Shown here one piece after another: positions 7,451 through 15,641 of a DNA stretch of 64,000 nucleotides (positions within the stretch are counted from its first letter, which is position 1; every line of letters starts with the position of its first letter). A model generated the notes under the pieces. That model did no database searches, was not told the DNA's origin, and saw only the letters and a list, made by a program, of their open reading frames with translations. The stretch covers positions 7,988,501-8,052,500 of the forward strand of contig NZ_CP031168.1 of assembly GCF_022354825.1 (NCBI RefSeq), in the 5' to 3' direction. Source of the stretch: Paenibacillus sp. H1-7. Lineage in GTDB: Bacteria; Bacillota; Bacilli; Paenibacillales; NBRC-103111. A program made the position numbers and the translations under genes.

Positions 7451-8502
7451 TACAGCTCCCTCCTTTCCTTGCGCACCAAATACAGGAAGAAGGGCACGCC
7501 TATTAACGCGATCAGCGCACCGACCGGCGTTTCATAAGGAGGATGTATCATCCTTGCGGCGATATCGGCAAATACCATAAGCAGGCTCCCCAATACGGCG
7601 GAGCACGGAATGATCCAGCGGTAATCGACCCCGACCAGCGCCCGGACGACGTGCGGAATGACCAGGCCGATAAACCCGATGGCGCCTACGGCGGACACCG
7701 CCGCTCCAGCCAGCACAAGCACAATGATCAAAGCCATCACCTTCACGAGCCCCGTCCGCTGTCCGAGACCTACGGCCAGCTCCTCTCCGAGGCTCAGCAC
7801 CGTAATCGAACGAGACAGCAGGATCGCACCGATCATAGCTGCCGCCACCCATGGAAACATGATTTTAAGCTGCAGCCATTTGGTTCCAGCTACCCCTCCG
7901 GCATACCAGAAAGCCATATCCTGCCCGATACGGAAGTAGAGCTGGAGTCCTTCGCTCAGGGCAACCAGCAGCGCTCCGACCGCCGCGCCTGACATCGCGA
8001 GCCGGAACGGAGTGAGTCCGTTTTTGGCTATCGAGCCTATACCGTATACCATTCCGGCTCCCAACGCAGCTCCAACGAACGAGTACATAATGAGGTACAT
8101 GAAAGGCATTCCTGGAAAGAACGCAAAGCAGAGCGCCAGCGCAAAACCGGCTCCGGCATTGACGCCGAGCAGCCCCGAATCCGCCAGCGGGTTGCGGGTG
8201 ATCCCCTGCATGATGGCTCCCGCTACGGCAAAACAGGCCCCGACCATAGCCCCGGCGATCGCTCTCGGCAGCCGAAGCTCTTGTATGATTTGATGCTGCG
8301 TTACATCCGGCTGAAAGCTGAAAATCGCCTGCCAGACTGTAATCAAGCGAATATCCGCGGCACCCAGCGATATGGATAGGCCGAGCCCTGCCAGCAAAGC
8401 GATTAGCCCGCCGATCAAAACAAGTGACGCGGCAAAAGGCCGGGTACGAAAAGGAACAGCCGCTTTTTCTTCAGTAGGATTGACCGATTCTGAAAGTATC
8501 AT
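7450..8502 (-). CDS. FecCD-family iron-siderophore ABC permease (first subunit)
   Basis: A 350-residue membrane permease paralogous to its downstream neighbour, with the same landmarks: ELRLPRAIAGAMVGACFAVAG...GITRNPLADSGLLGVNAGAGF and GFIGLVIPHVVRALVG, ending in ETPVGALIALIGVPFFLYLV. It is the first gene of a two-gene operon. A Fur-type box lies 45-65 bp upstream of the ATG, so the operon should be induced by iron starvation. No binding protein or ATPase gene lies next to it. In Firmicutes such permease pairs often share a distant binding protein and the housekeeping FhuC/YusV-type ATPase (established for B. subtilis; applied here by analogy). The ribosome binding site GGATGG is rather far (11 nt). 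Confidence 0.92.
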   Translation of the reverse strand: MILSESVNPTEEKAAVPFRTRPFAASLVLIGGLIALLAGLGLSISLGAADIRLITVWQAIFSFQPDVTQHQIIQELRLPRAIAGAMVGACFAVAGAIMQGITRNPLADSGLLGVNAGAGFALALCFAFFPGMPFMYLIMYSFVGAALGAGMVYGIGSIAKNGLTPFRLAMSGAAVGALLVALSEGLQLYFRIGQDMAFWYAGGVAGTKWLQLKIMFPWVAAAMIGAILLSRSITVLSLGEELAVGLGQRTGLVKVMALIIVLVLAGAAVSAVGAIGFIGLVIPHVVRALVGVDYRWIIPCSAVLGSLLMVFADIAARMIHPPYETPVGALIALIGVPFFLYLVRKERREL

Positions 8503-8542
8503 CTAATCCAAACCATCCTTTATGTAGCAATTTCCTTAGCTT

Positions 8543-8568
8543 TCGATAATGAGAATCAATTTCATTAA
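8543..8568 (-). promoter_or_regulatory. Fur-type operator
   Basis: Read on the minus strand, TTAATGAAATTGATTCTCATTATCG includes TGATTCTCATTATC, a close match to the Bacillus Fur half-site array (TGATAATNATTATCA). It lies directly upstream of the iron permease operon. Confidence 0.75.
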
Positions 8569-8741
8569 GATAATAGCATATGTTGCTGCGAATGGGTAGC
8601 CAAAAATGCTCATAGAGGTGCAATCTACGCAAATGTAACTTGGGAGTGACAGATGATGTCATTCTTTTTTCGTCTCTCATTGGTATATATCGTAAATAGT
8701 AGGGCAGAATTGAGAGCAACTTGATTGAAGGGGTGCATGTC

Positions 8742-8915
8742 ATGGAAGCCAATATGAGTGTAGTTGACGTCGTGTCGCAAATCCAACAGCTTAAACAAAG
8801 CGGAGAAACGATGAGCAAGAAAAAAATCAAGCATTCGCATCCGGATCTGCTGCAAAATGCGCTTTACTACTTCCCGAGCTGGGAGCATGCCATTCAAAAC
8901 TCAGAATCCGTCTGA
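8742..8915 (+). CDS. 57-residue protein with a homing-endonuclease-associated (HNH_repeat-like) motif
   Basis: A small basic protein starting at the ATG 9 nt after GAAGGGG (8727-8733). Its second half, KKKIKHSHPDLLQNALYYF followed by PSWEHAIQ, fits the short helical repeat that follows many HNH/LAGLIDADG proteins and occurs in arrays (pattern: basic residues, HP-L---A---F-SW--A). Here it stands as a single unit with no nuclease domain. It lies divergent from the Fur-controlled permeases but 170 bp from the box, and a strong terminator follows. Function unknown; DNA binding is a guess from the motif. Confidence 0.6.
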   Translation: MEANMSVVDVVSQIQQLKQSGETMSKKKIKHSHPDLLQNALYYFPSWEHAIQNSESV

Positions 8916-8983
8916 TCGAACCGAGTGACAGCAGGCCGTGTCAGTTTCTTATGCCGATGTACATGACTTTCTTTCAACACATG

Positions 8984-9018
8984 CAAAAGGGCTCCCGAAT
9001 GGGCGCCCTTTTGTTCTT
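8984..9018 (+). terminator. Rho-independent terminator
   Basis: CAAAAGGGCTCCC, loop GAAT, GGGCGCCCTTTTG, then TTCTTTT: a long stem with a single mismatch, ending the small protein gene. Confidence 0.9.
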
Positions 9019-9065
9019 TTATACATAGCAAATGAGAATCCGAATCTACCTTACTTGGCGTTCAC

Positions 9066-9091
9066 GCAAAAAGACACCTGCGACAGGTGCC
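9066..9091 (-). terminator. Rho-independent terminator for the HIT gene
   Basis: On the minus strand GGCACCTG, loop TCG, CAGGTGTC followed by TTTTTGC, twelve bases after the HIT stop codon. Confidence 0.85.
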
Positions 9092-9102
9092 TTTTCTACT
9101 TC

Positions 9103-9522
9103 TTATAAGTTTTGCTTGATAAGTCCGATAATCTCTTCATATTCCGAAGCGGACAGCTGCTTGTTAGGCGCAGGGTTCATTTCAAACATTTTGCCCCAGG
9201 TGTACTCGTTCTCGTATTTCGGCACGATGTGAAAATGAACGTGCGGCATCGTATCCCCGAAGGCGCCGTAGTTGATTTTATTCGGTGAAAAAGCTTGCTC
9301 GATCGCACGCGCCACTTGAGCGACATCGCGCATATAGGCATCCTGCTTCTCTTGGGATAAATGGAAAAACTCCGTCTCATGCTCGTTCAAAGCTACGATG
9401 CAGCGACCGCGGTACGTCTGCTCCTTGAACAGGTATAGCGTCGACACGCGAAGCTTGCCGATTTCGATCATAATATTATCCAGTCTTTCGTCTTGAGCAC
9501 AATAAATACAGCTTTGCGTCAT
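9103..9522 (-). CDS. HIT family protein (nucleotide hydrolase/transferase)
   Basis: A 139-residue histidine-triad protein. The active-site motif is HVHFHIVP (H-phi-H-phi-H) near residue 94, where the middle His is the nucleophile in the family. A CIYC pair at the N terminus suggests a structural metal site. Members cleave or transfer nucleoside monophosphates (for example AMP-linked substrates); the substrate here is not shown. It has its own terminator and is separated by about 100 bp from the sigma factor gene upstream. Confidence 0.9.
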   Translation of the reverse strand: MTQSCIYCAQDERLDNIMIEIGKLRVSTLYLFKEQTYRGRCIVALNEHETEFFHLSQEKQDAYMRDVAQVARAIEQAFSPNKINYGAFGDTMPHVHFHIVPKYENEYTWGKMFEMNPAPNKQLSASEYEEIIGLIKQNL

Positions 9523-9620
9523 GGCTCTTCCCCTGCCTTTTGGATGAATTATACAAGCCCGAGTTTAATACTAAACTTCGAGCTTCTATTTGTCCATGCA
9601 CATTTTGGGCTTGGCAGCGG

Positions 9621-10499
9621 CTATTGGAGCCCTTGAGCCACATGCTTGAGCTTGTCGGGGTTCGACACCACAAAGATGCGCTTGAGCTTCCGGCTCTCAT
9701 CCAGCTCGTAGCTCAATACCGTATTCTGATAATCTCCGCCGCTCAGCACGATTCCTGCTTGCCCGTTGATCACAGCCGTATGAATGACGGATTCCGGCAA
9801 CAGCTTGGAGACAACGCCCTTGAGGAAAGCGATGACATGAGCTCTGCTCACGATCGGACGAACGGCGGCGTGCACTTTACCTCCTCCGTCGGATACGAGG
9901 ATGATGTCCTCCGTCATCATGGCGATCAGCTCCTCCATATTTCCCGTTGACGCAGCGTGGATGAACCGTTTGACGATATGCTCCGTCTCTTCCAGACTCG
10001 GCAGCGAGGAAGGAGGCTCTGCCTGCTGCACCTTTCGCTTCACGCGGCTGAATATTTTGCGGCAGGCGACTTCCGTTCGGCCCACCATCCCGGCAATTTC
10101 CTCATATTCGTAGCCGAACGACTCCCGCAAAACAAAGACCGCCCGCTCCAGCGGGGTCAGCGTCTCCAGCATGATGAGAAAAGCGTAGGTGATCGTATCC
10201 TCGAGGATCAAATGCTCCTGAGGGTCCTCGGATGCATCCTGAACCAGCGGCTCCGGAAGCCACGGCCCAATATAGAGCTCACGCTTCTTTCGCGCCGATT
10301 TGAGGTGGTCGAGACAGCGGTTCGTCACCGTTTTGCACAGGTACGATTTCTCATTGCCGACATGATCCCATTGCACTTGTCGTGCTGTGACAAAGCAATC
10401 CTGCACGATATCTTCGGCGTCGGAAACCGAGCCCAGCATTTTATACGCAATGGAAAAAAGCAGCGGCTTGTAATCGCGGTATGCTTGCTCAAGCTCCAT
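9621..10499 (-). CDS. ECF41-type RNA polymerase sigma factor with SnoaL-like C-terminal domain (SigJ-like)
   Basis: A 292-residue sigma factor. Region 2 (YRDYKPLLFSIAYKMLGSVSDAEDIVQDCFV) and region 4 (LTPLERAVFVLRESFGYEYEEIAGMVGRTEVACRKIFSRVKRKV) are clear. A fused C-terminal NTF2/SnoaL-like domain of about 100 residues follows, with the two ECF41 signature motifs: DGGG at residues 204-207 and NPDKL at 280-284. In ECF41 factors this domain replaces a separate anti-sigma factor and modulates activity (established for the family). It lies 26 bp downstream of an FAD oxidoreductase gene in the same direction; ECF41 genes characteristically pair with carboxymuconolactone decarboxylase, oxidoreductase or epimerase genes. 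An ECF41-type promoter precedes the pair. Confidence 0.93.
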   Translation of the reverse strand: MELEQAYRDYKPLLFSIAYKMLGSVSDAEDIVQDCFVTARQVQWDHVGNEKSYLCKTVTNRCLDHLKSARKKRELYIGPWLPEPLVQDASEDPQEHLILEDTITYAFLIMLETLTPLERAVFVLRESFGYEYEEIAGMVGRTEVACRKIFSRVKRKVQQAEPPSSLPSLEETEHIVKRFIHAASTGNMEELIAMMTEDIILVSDGGGKVHAAVRPIVSRAHVIAFLKGVVSKLLPESVIHTAVINGQAGIVLSGGDYQNTVLSYELDESRKLKRIFVVSNPDKLKHVAQGLQ

Positions 10500-10525
10500 A
10501 GCTGATCCCTGCCTTTTTAGATAAA

Positions 10526-11863
10526 TTAAAAAATACCGGCCTTAACAAGCTGAAGCTTCTTTCCCATTATACACGCCGCCGCCTGCCTTGCGCTTGCCAG
10601 AGACGCATCCAGCAGCATTCCTTCCGCCCCGACCCAATCGCCTGCCACATAGAGGCCCGGCCATGAAGCGACCTCAGGTGCCGGACGTCCTTTTATCCCG
10701 CCCATCGAGGCGGTTACAAGCGCGTGGGTCACCGTCAGATGCGGCATGAAGCGGCTGTTGACGACATGCTCGCGCCAGCCCGGCTGTATCATATCCACGA
10801 ACCTCTCGAGCTCGTGCTTAACCATGGCAGCATCCTGCATTGATTCAGGGGGTAAATATTTCATGACATGTACTACCGAATGCCCGGGATCGTCCGTCAG
10901 CGATGCGGCGTACGAATGATTCGAGAAATACCAAGGCTGGTCTACGCCGAGAGAAAATGTCAGCTTCGGATTCGGCATAGCGGACAAGTGCAAGTCGAGA
11001 CAAGCGGCGTGAACCGGAATCAGATCATCCCATCGGCGGATTTCCTCTGGAAGGACGCCGCCTCCGAGCATCGCCGCGGTTTCTTTAGGACCTGCCGTCG
11101 ACAGCACCGTCCGCGCGGCAAAGACCGTCCCATCCTTAAGCGTTACCGACATCTCGGGGGAGCGCCCTTCGATTTTGTGTACCGATGCGCCGCAGCTGAA
11201 GGAGACGCCGGCCTCCTCCGCTTTTTGCTGCACTTCGTCTACGAGCTTTTGCCAGCCCCCGTGCAAATATAGCACTTGCCCCATCTGCAGCTGCCCGAGC
11301 ACCGCTCCGGCGCTAACCCGCTCCGGCGCATTGCTATACGAAGAAACCCGCACGAGCGCCCCGATCGCACTCCGAATGACCGGGCTCTTAATATGGCTTT
11401 CCAAGTAGCTCTGCAAGCTGGTCCGCTGAAGCGCGTCCTCCTTCGTGTCGATTTTGCGCAATCCCCTGTAAAAGCGCAATAGCTCCATCTTTTCCGGCCA
11501 GCTCAACGCGGAGCCAAGAAACAGCTGAAGCATCGGCACCGCCTTCTCGCTCCCCTGCTCCTTACCGAATACTAACGGACCTTGCGCTTTCGGCTTCTCC
11601 CCGTGCGGTTGGATGCCGAGCTCATCCCACACTGCCGCGCCTGCGCCGTTTTTGTACAACGCGTGGGGGCCGAGATTGAAGATGCCCCCTTCTTTGCGCG
11701 TAGACATGGCCCGCCCTCCGGTTGCCGGTGATTTTTCCAGCACCAGAACTGACTTGCCGCCTCTCGCCAAAAAGACCGAGGCCGTTAAGCCGGCCAAGCC
11801 TCCGCCGATAATGACTACGTCCCAGATTGCTCTTTCTCGATTCATTTGCTGTTGACCTGCCAT
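10526..11863 (-). CDS. FAD-dependent amine-oxidase/phytoene-desaturase-like oxidoreductase
   Basis: A 445-residue flavoprotein. The N-terminal Rossmann motif VVIIGGGLAGLTASVFLARGGKSVLVLEK with GGRAMS after it binds FAD, and the C terminus GLYVAGDWVGAEGMLLDASLASARQAA is the second FAD contact typical of the amine oxidase/phytoene desaturase superfamily. The substrate is not evident. I place the start at the ATG 6 nt after AAAGGCGGG; the open frame reaches 66 codons further, but that part is not protein-like and contains the promoter. It leads an operon with the ECF41 sigma factor and is the likely sigma target. Confidence 0.85.
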   Translation of the reverse strand: MAGQQQMNRERAIWDVVIIGGGLAGLTASVFLARGGKSVLVLEKSPATGGRAMSTRKEGGIFNLGPHALYKNGAGAAVWDELGIQPHGEKPKAQGPLVFGKEQGSEKAVPMLQLFLGSALSWPEKMELLRFYRGLRKIDTKEDALQRTSLQSYLESHIKSPVIRSAIGALVRVSSYSNAPERVSAGAVLGQLQMGQVLYLHGGWQKLVDEVQQKAEEAGVSFSCGASVHKIEGRSPEMSVTLKDGTVFAARTVLSTAGPKETAAMLGGGVLPEEIRRWDDLIPVHAACLDLHLSAMPNPKLTFSLGVDQPWYFSNHSYAASLTDDPGHSVVHVMKYLPPESMQDAAMVKHELERFVDMIQPGWREHVVNSRFMPHLTVTHALVTASMGGIKGRPAPEVASWPGLYVAGDWVGAEGMLLDASLASARQAAACIMGKKLQLVKAGIF

Positions 11864-11907
11864 AGATATCCCGCCTTTGCATCGGTTATTGGGTTGCTTA
11901 CCCCTAA

Positions 11908-11934
11908 GACGATTAGGTCGAGCGATCTGTGACC
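11908..11934 (-). promoter_or_regulatory. Candidate ECF41-dependent promoter
   Basis: On the minus strand GGTCACA (-35, complement of 11928-11934), a 16-bp spacer and CGTC (-10, complement of 11908-11911). The ECF41 consensus as I recall it is TGTCACA-N16/17-CGTC, so only the first base deviates. It lies 45 bp upstream of the oxidoreductase ATG. Confidence 0.65.
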
Positions 11935-12015
11935 TCTTACCGGCAGGCAGATGAGGAAATTTGGTGTGCGCACTTCTATGTAGTCGGTACTCGACGACGA
12001 TCTGCGGACACTTAC

Positions 12016-12051
12016 AAAAAAAAAGCCGGGCAGGAGAATCCCGCCCAGCCT
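12016..12051 (-). terminator. Rho-independent terminator after the allantoinase gene
   Basis: On the minus strand GGCTGGGCGGGATTC, TCCTGCCCGGC and an uninterrupted T-run of about ten. Confidence 0.88.
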
Positions 12052-12145
12052 TCTTATTCACTTACTTGATTAATGGTTAACCACGCAAACCATACCGAAT
12101 AGGCTGTATCCCCTGTGCGCTCCGCTGCACTCGCCGAAGACCGCC

Positions 12146-13519
12146 TCATGTCACGCTGCCGCTCAGCCACACGCCCGGCATCGCAGAGCTCAGCCCGCTC
12201 GCTTCTTCGTACACCAGATGCCCCCGGCACCATGTAGCCAGCACTTTGCAAGCGAAGGTCCTCCCGACATACGGGCTGTGCTTGTGCCGGTAATGCAACT
12301 GGTCCGCCTGCAGCTCATAAGAGCTGCGAAGCCCGACCATGGCGAGATCGGCGTCGGCGCCGATTCGGATCTCGCCTTTGTACGGATGCAGCCCGAACCT
12401 TCGGGCCGGCGCGTACGACAGCATGCGGGCAAGGTCCGGCAGCGGAATGCCCCGCTTCAGGTGGCCTTCGCCGATCATAAGCTCCAGCGAGCTTTGAGCG
12501 CCGGAGATGCCGCCCCAAGCTTCGAAGAAATTGCCCGACCGCTTCAGCTCCCCGGGGCATGGCGAGTGATCGGACGAAATCATATCGATATGGCCGTCGC
12601 GCAGAGCTTGCCATAACCGCTCCTGCTCCTCCCCGCTGCGCAGCGGGGGAGCGCATTTGGCGACAGGGCCGAGCCTCTCGAGATCGTCCTCCGTCAGCGC
12701 GACATAATGCGGGCACGTCTCCAGCGTCACATCGACGCCGCGCCGCTTCGCTTGAGCTATCAAGCGGACGGCTTCGGCGCTGCTGATGTGGACAAAATGC
12801 AGCGGACACCCCGTCTGCTCCGCATAAAAAAGCGCCCTCGCCACAGCCTCCAGCTCTGCCATTATCGGCCGCGAGGCCGAATAATCCTTCGCCGATACGG
12901 CGCCCGCCGCCTGCTTAGCCTGGCTTAGACGGGCTACAAGCGGCTCGCTTTCGGCGTGCAGCGCCAGCACGCGCTTCATGCTTGCGATGCGCTTCATGCC
13001 CTCCCACAGCGTCAGGTCGTCCACCTCGCGGAATGCTTCCTCGCCCGGATCCCCCGGAGAGGACATGAACGCCTTGAAGCCAATAACCCCAGCGTCGTTC
13101 AGCCGCTCCAAATCGTCCAGATGGCCGGGCACGAGCCCGCCCCACAGCGCATAATCGACATACGACCGGCCCTTGGCCGCCTCCAGCTTCTGCTTCATTG
13201 CCGCAACGGTCACGGTTGGGGGGATTCCGTTCAGCGGCATGTCGATATAGGTCGTGCAGCCTCCGGCAGCCAGAGCCGCGGAGCCGGTAGCGAAGCCCTC
13301 CCAGTCGCTTAAGCCCGGTTCATTCAGATGCACGTGAACATCGACCATACCGGGCATCACCACGCTGCCGGCCGCATCGATCTCGCTCTCCGCTTCGCAG
13401 TTCAGGTTCTCCCCGAGCTGAGCAACCACCCCGCTCTTGATGCCGATATCCATCAAACGAACCTCATCCTGCAGCACTACGGAGCCGCCTCGAATTATCC
13501 AATCCATTCTTTCCCTCAT
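12146..13519 (-). CDS. allB: Allantoinase
   Basis: A 457-residue cyclic amidohydrolase that opens the hydantoin ring of allantoin to allantoate. The metal-binding VDVHVHLNEPG begins the catalytic core (DxHxH), K in GFKAFMSS is the carboxylated lysine, and ALHAESEPL, HFVHISSAEAV and SSDHSPCP supply the remaining metal ligands and Asp. The match to allantoinase rather than dihydroorotase or hydantoinase rests on the overall pattern (LNEPGLSDWEGF, ETCPHYVALTEDD, GGISGAQSSLELM). I choose the ATG 8 nt after GAGGG; an earlier in-frame start at 13594 lies in the terminator of the upstream gene. Its neighbours (SsuABC-type transporter, GntR regulator) suggest a ureide uptake and nitrogen-salvage locus. 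Confidence 0.9.
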   Translation of the reverse strand: MRERMDWIIRGGSVVLQDEVRLMDIGIKSGVVAQLGENLNCEAESEIDAAGSVVMPGMVDVHVHLNEPGLSDWEGFATGSAALAAGGCTTYIDMPLNGIPPTVTVAAMKQKLEAAKGRSYVDYALWGGLVPGHLDDLERLNDAGVIGFKAFMSSPGDPGEEAFREVDDLTLWEGMKRIASMKRVLALHAESEPLVARLSQAKQAAGAVSAKDYSASRPIMAELEAVARALFYAEQTGCPLHFVHISSAEAVRLIAQAKRRGVDVTLETCPHYVALTEDDLERLGPVAKCAPPLRSGEEQERLWQALRDGHIDMISSDHSPCPGELKRSGNFFEAWGGISGAQSSLELMIGEGHLKRGIPLPDLARMLSYAPARRFGLHPYKGEIRIGADADLAMVGLRSSYELQADQLHYRHKHSPYVGRTFACKVLATWCRGHLVYEEASGLSSAMPGVWLSGSVT

Positions 13520-13550
13520 TGACGTACCCTCGCTTTCCACCCCGATTGGA

Positions 13551-13589
13551 CAAAAAAACAGAGCCGAAGCCAAAGCTGCATCGGCCCTG
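13551..13589 (-). terminator. Terminator between binding-protein gene and allantoinase gene
   Basis: On the minus strand CAGGGCCGA, loop, TCGGCTCTG then TTTTTTTG. It lies 18 bp after the stop of the binding lipoprotein and 32 bp before the allantoinase start, so allantoinase expression depends on read-through or its own promoter. Confidence 0.75.
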
Positions 13590-13606
13590 CACACGGTTGC
13601 CTACCG

Positions 13607-14710
13607 TTACTTCACATCGACTTTGATCAAGCCTGCGTCCACTGCTTTTAACAAGCTCAAATCATGGTAAGAATCCGCCTTTGGAACCGTCTTGATATTG
13701 CCGACGCTCTTCAAATATTCGCCGACGGCCGGACCGTTGCTCCCATTAACATACGTATCGTCCACAACCATGGAATATACATTGCGGTCCATAATTTGCG
13801 TCAGCTCTTCCACACTTAAATGCAGCTCCGGAGCCAAAATTTTGATCGCTTCCGCACGGTTCGAATTAATATAATCGGTCGCTTTTTTCAGTGCAGCGAG
13901 AATGGCTTTGATCGTGTTCGGATTTTTCTTGATATAGTCGTCGGACACCTGCATCGTCGTATGGACGCTCATCCATTTGACGCTGCCTTTTTTATCCGGA
14001 AGCTCACTCTTCGTTCCGCTGAATAGGAACTTGCCGCCGCCTTGAATCGCCTTCGTAATGAACGGCTCCCAGGCCGCCATCGCGTCGATGTCGCCTTTTT
14101 GCAGTGCTACTACCGCGTCGCTTGGCGCCAGATTGACGTATTTGATCTTGCTTACATCGACGCCGAGCTCTTTCCCCATGTTATCGATCGCAATCTTCAC
14201 ATCGGCTCCATTCGGAATGCCGATCGTCTTGCCTTCCAGGTCCTTCGCGCTTTTGAGCTCCAGCTTTTTCGAGCCGACGACCGCCTGAGTACCGGCGATT
14301 TGCGCCAAAGGAGCGACAATTTTGACGGGAACGTTGGACGATTTCAAAATAATATCCATAAAGTTCGTCTGAATGGATACCGGCGCACTGCCTCCCGCCA
14401 CCATCGGTCCGATATCCGGACCGCTTTCGATCAGCTGGCTCGTCACGTTCAAGCCGGCTTCCTTGAAGTAGCCCAGCTTATCGGCGATAATTTGCTGGGA
14501 AGAAATTTGCGCATCGCGCACCCCGACCAGCGTCACATCCTTCGTCTCCGGTGTAGTCGAGGCCGGAGCCGTCCCGGGAGCCGCTGCTGCCGGCGTTGCG
14601 GCCGGGGAATTGGTGCCCGATGCCGTTTCCTTGGAGCCACATGCTGCAAGCATCATGGATACGGTCACGATGAAAGCTAACGTACGAATCATTTTTCCTT
14701 TAATAATCAT
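13607..14710 (-). CDS. ABC transporter substrate-binding lipoprotein (NMT1/SsuA-like)
   Basis: A 367-residue lipoprotein. Lipobox MLAAC places the modified Cys at about residue 25, followed by a Ser/Thr/Ala/Pro linker. The mature domain reads like SsuA/TauA/NMT1 binding proteins (LVGVRDAQISSQQIIADKLGYFKEAGLNV, then GKTIGIPNGADVKIAIDNMGKELG, and ALQKGDIDAMAAWEPFITKA). These bind sulfonates, taurine, pyrimidine precursors or related small molecules. The allantoinase next door makes allantoin or a related ureide/hydantoin the best guess. The ATG follows GGAGGGG. Confidence 0.88.
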   Translation of the reverse strand: MIIKGKMIRTLAFIVTVSMMLAACGSKETASGTNSPAATPAAAAPGTAPASTTPETKDVTLVGVRDAQISSQQIIADKLGYFKEAGLNVTSQLIESGPDIGPMVAGGSAPVSIQTNFMDIILKSSNVPVKIVAPLAQIAGTQAVVGSKKLELKSAKDLEGKTIGIPNGADVKIAIDNMGKELGVDVSKIKYVNLAPSDAVVALQKGDIDAMAAWEPFITKAIQGGGKFLFSGTKSELPDKKGSVKWMSVHTTMQVSDDYIKKNPNTIKAILAALKKATDYINSNRAEAIKILAPELHLSVEELTQIMDRNVYSMVVDDTYVNGSNGPAVGEYLKSVGNIKTVPKADSYHDLSLLKAVDAGLIKVDVK

Positions 14711-14759
14711 TGGGTTCCCCTCCGCATATGGCTTTTTTCTAGTGCAAGGCCTCTCGCTT

Positions 14760-15641
14760 CTACTTCTCAACCGCTTCCCGCATGCCTCCCTTACGCCAGG
14801 ACAACACCCTCCTCTCCAGCAGCTTCACCAGGTAAGAGAACAAGCTGTATTCCAAGCCAATCAAAATAATGGCTACGAACATATTGGAAATTTTGAAATA
14901 GTTCCTTGCATCGACGATGATATACCCAAGCCCCGATTTGGCCCCCATCATTTCGGAGACGATCAGTGCCGAGAAGGATAAGCCTAGGCTGACACGCGCT
15001 CCCACGATAAAATTCGGAATGGCCGAAGGGATCATCACTCTGGTAAACACTTGCCTTTGCGATGCGCCCAGGCTAAGGGCCGAACGAATCAGCGTAGAGG
15101 GGACGGATTTGAATCCGTCTACCGTATAGACAAGGACGGGGACGAATGTTGTCCAAGCGATAAGCAATATTTTCGGAAACTCGCCGATACCGAACCAAAT
15201 AATGAAGAGCGGGAGCAGAGCCAAGGCCGGGATGGGGCTGACGAGGTTCAAAATCGGTGACATCCACCGCTCCACCCCGCGGAATTTGCTCATAAGCACA
15301 CCTGCAATAACCGCGAACAGACAACCGATGACGAAGCCGGCCGCTATTCGGATCGTGCTCGAGAGGATGCTCTCCGTAACAAGTCCCGACTTCGTTAACA
15401 GCCAAGCATCCTCCAGCACCAGCGTCGGCGGGGGCAGAAACAACGGATTGAACCAAGCCATCGTTTCGTTAAGCCGGGCGAACAGCTCCCACCCTATGAA
15501 GAAAACCAGGAACGGAAGCACATTCCATTGATCCCGGATGCCGGGTCCTTTGCGTTTTCCGGGCACTGCCGTTTGCGGGCCTGAAGCCTTCGCCTCGATC
15601 AATTTGTTGTCGGCAGCGGCCGTCACTGGCGCCTCATTCAT
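14760..15641 (-). CDS. ABC transporter permease (SsuC/TauC-like)
   Basis: A 293-residue membrane protein with about six helices, of the BPD_transp_1 family. The EAA-type cytoplasmic loop that contacts the ATPase reads SALSLGASQRQVFTRVMIPSAIPNFIVGARVSLGLSFSALIVSEMMG. A hydrophilic N-terminal tail of some 35 residues precedes the first helix. The start overlaps the stop of the ATPase gene by 8 nt, showing translational coupling. Confidence 0.92.
   Translation of the reverse strand: MNEAPVTAAADNKLIEAKASGPQTAVPGKRKGPGIRDQWNVLPFLVFFIGWELFARLNETMAWFNPLFLPPPTLVLEDAWLLTKSGLVTESILSSTIRIAAGFVIGCLFAVIAGVLMSKFRGVERWMSPILNLVSPIPALALLPLFIIWFGIGEFPKILLIAWTTFVPVLVYTVDGFKSVPSTLIRSALSLGASQRQVFTRVMIPSAIPNFIVGARVSLGLSFSALIVSEMMGAKSGLGYIIVDARNYFKISNMFVAIILIGLEYSLFSYLVKLLERRVLSWRKGGMREAVEK

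Noticed and set aside
10526-12061. Longer form of the FAD oxidoreductase starting at 12061
   Set aside because: The extra 66 codons contain the ECF41-type promoter and the ribosome binding site region and do not resemble protein; the Rossmann motif directly follows the ATG at 11863.
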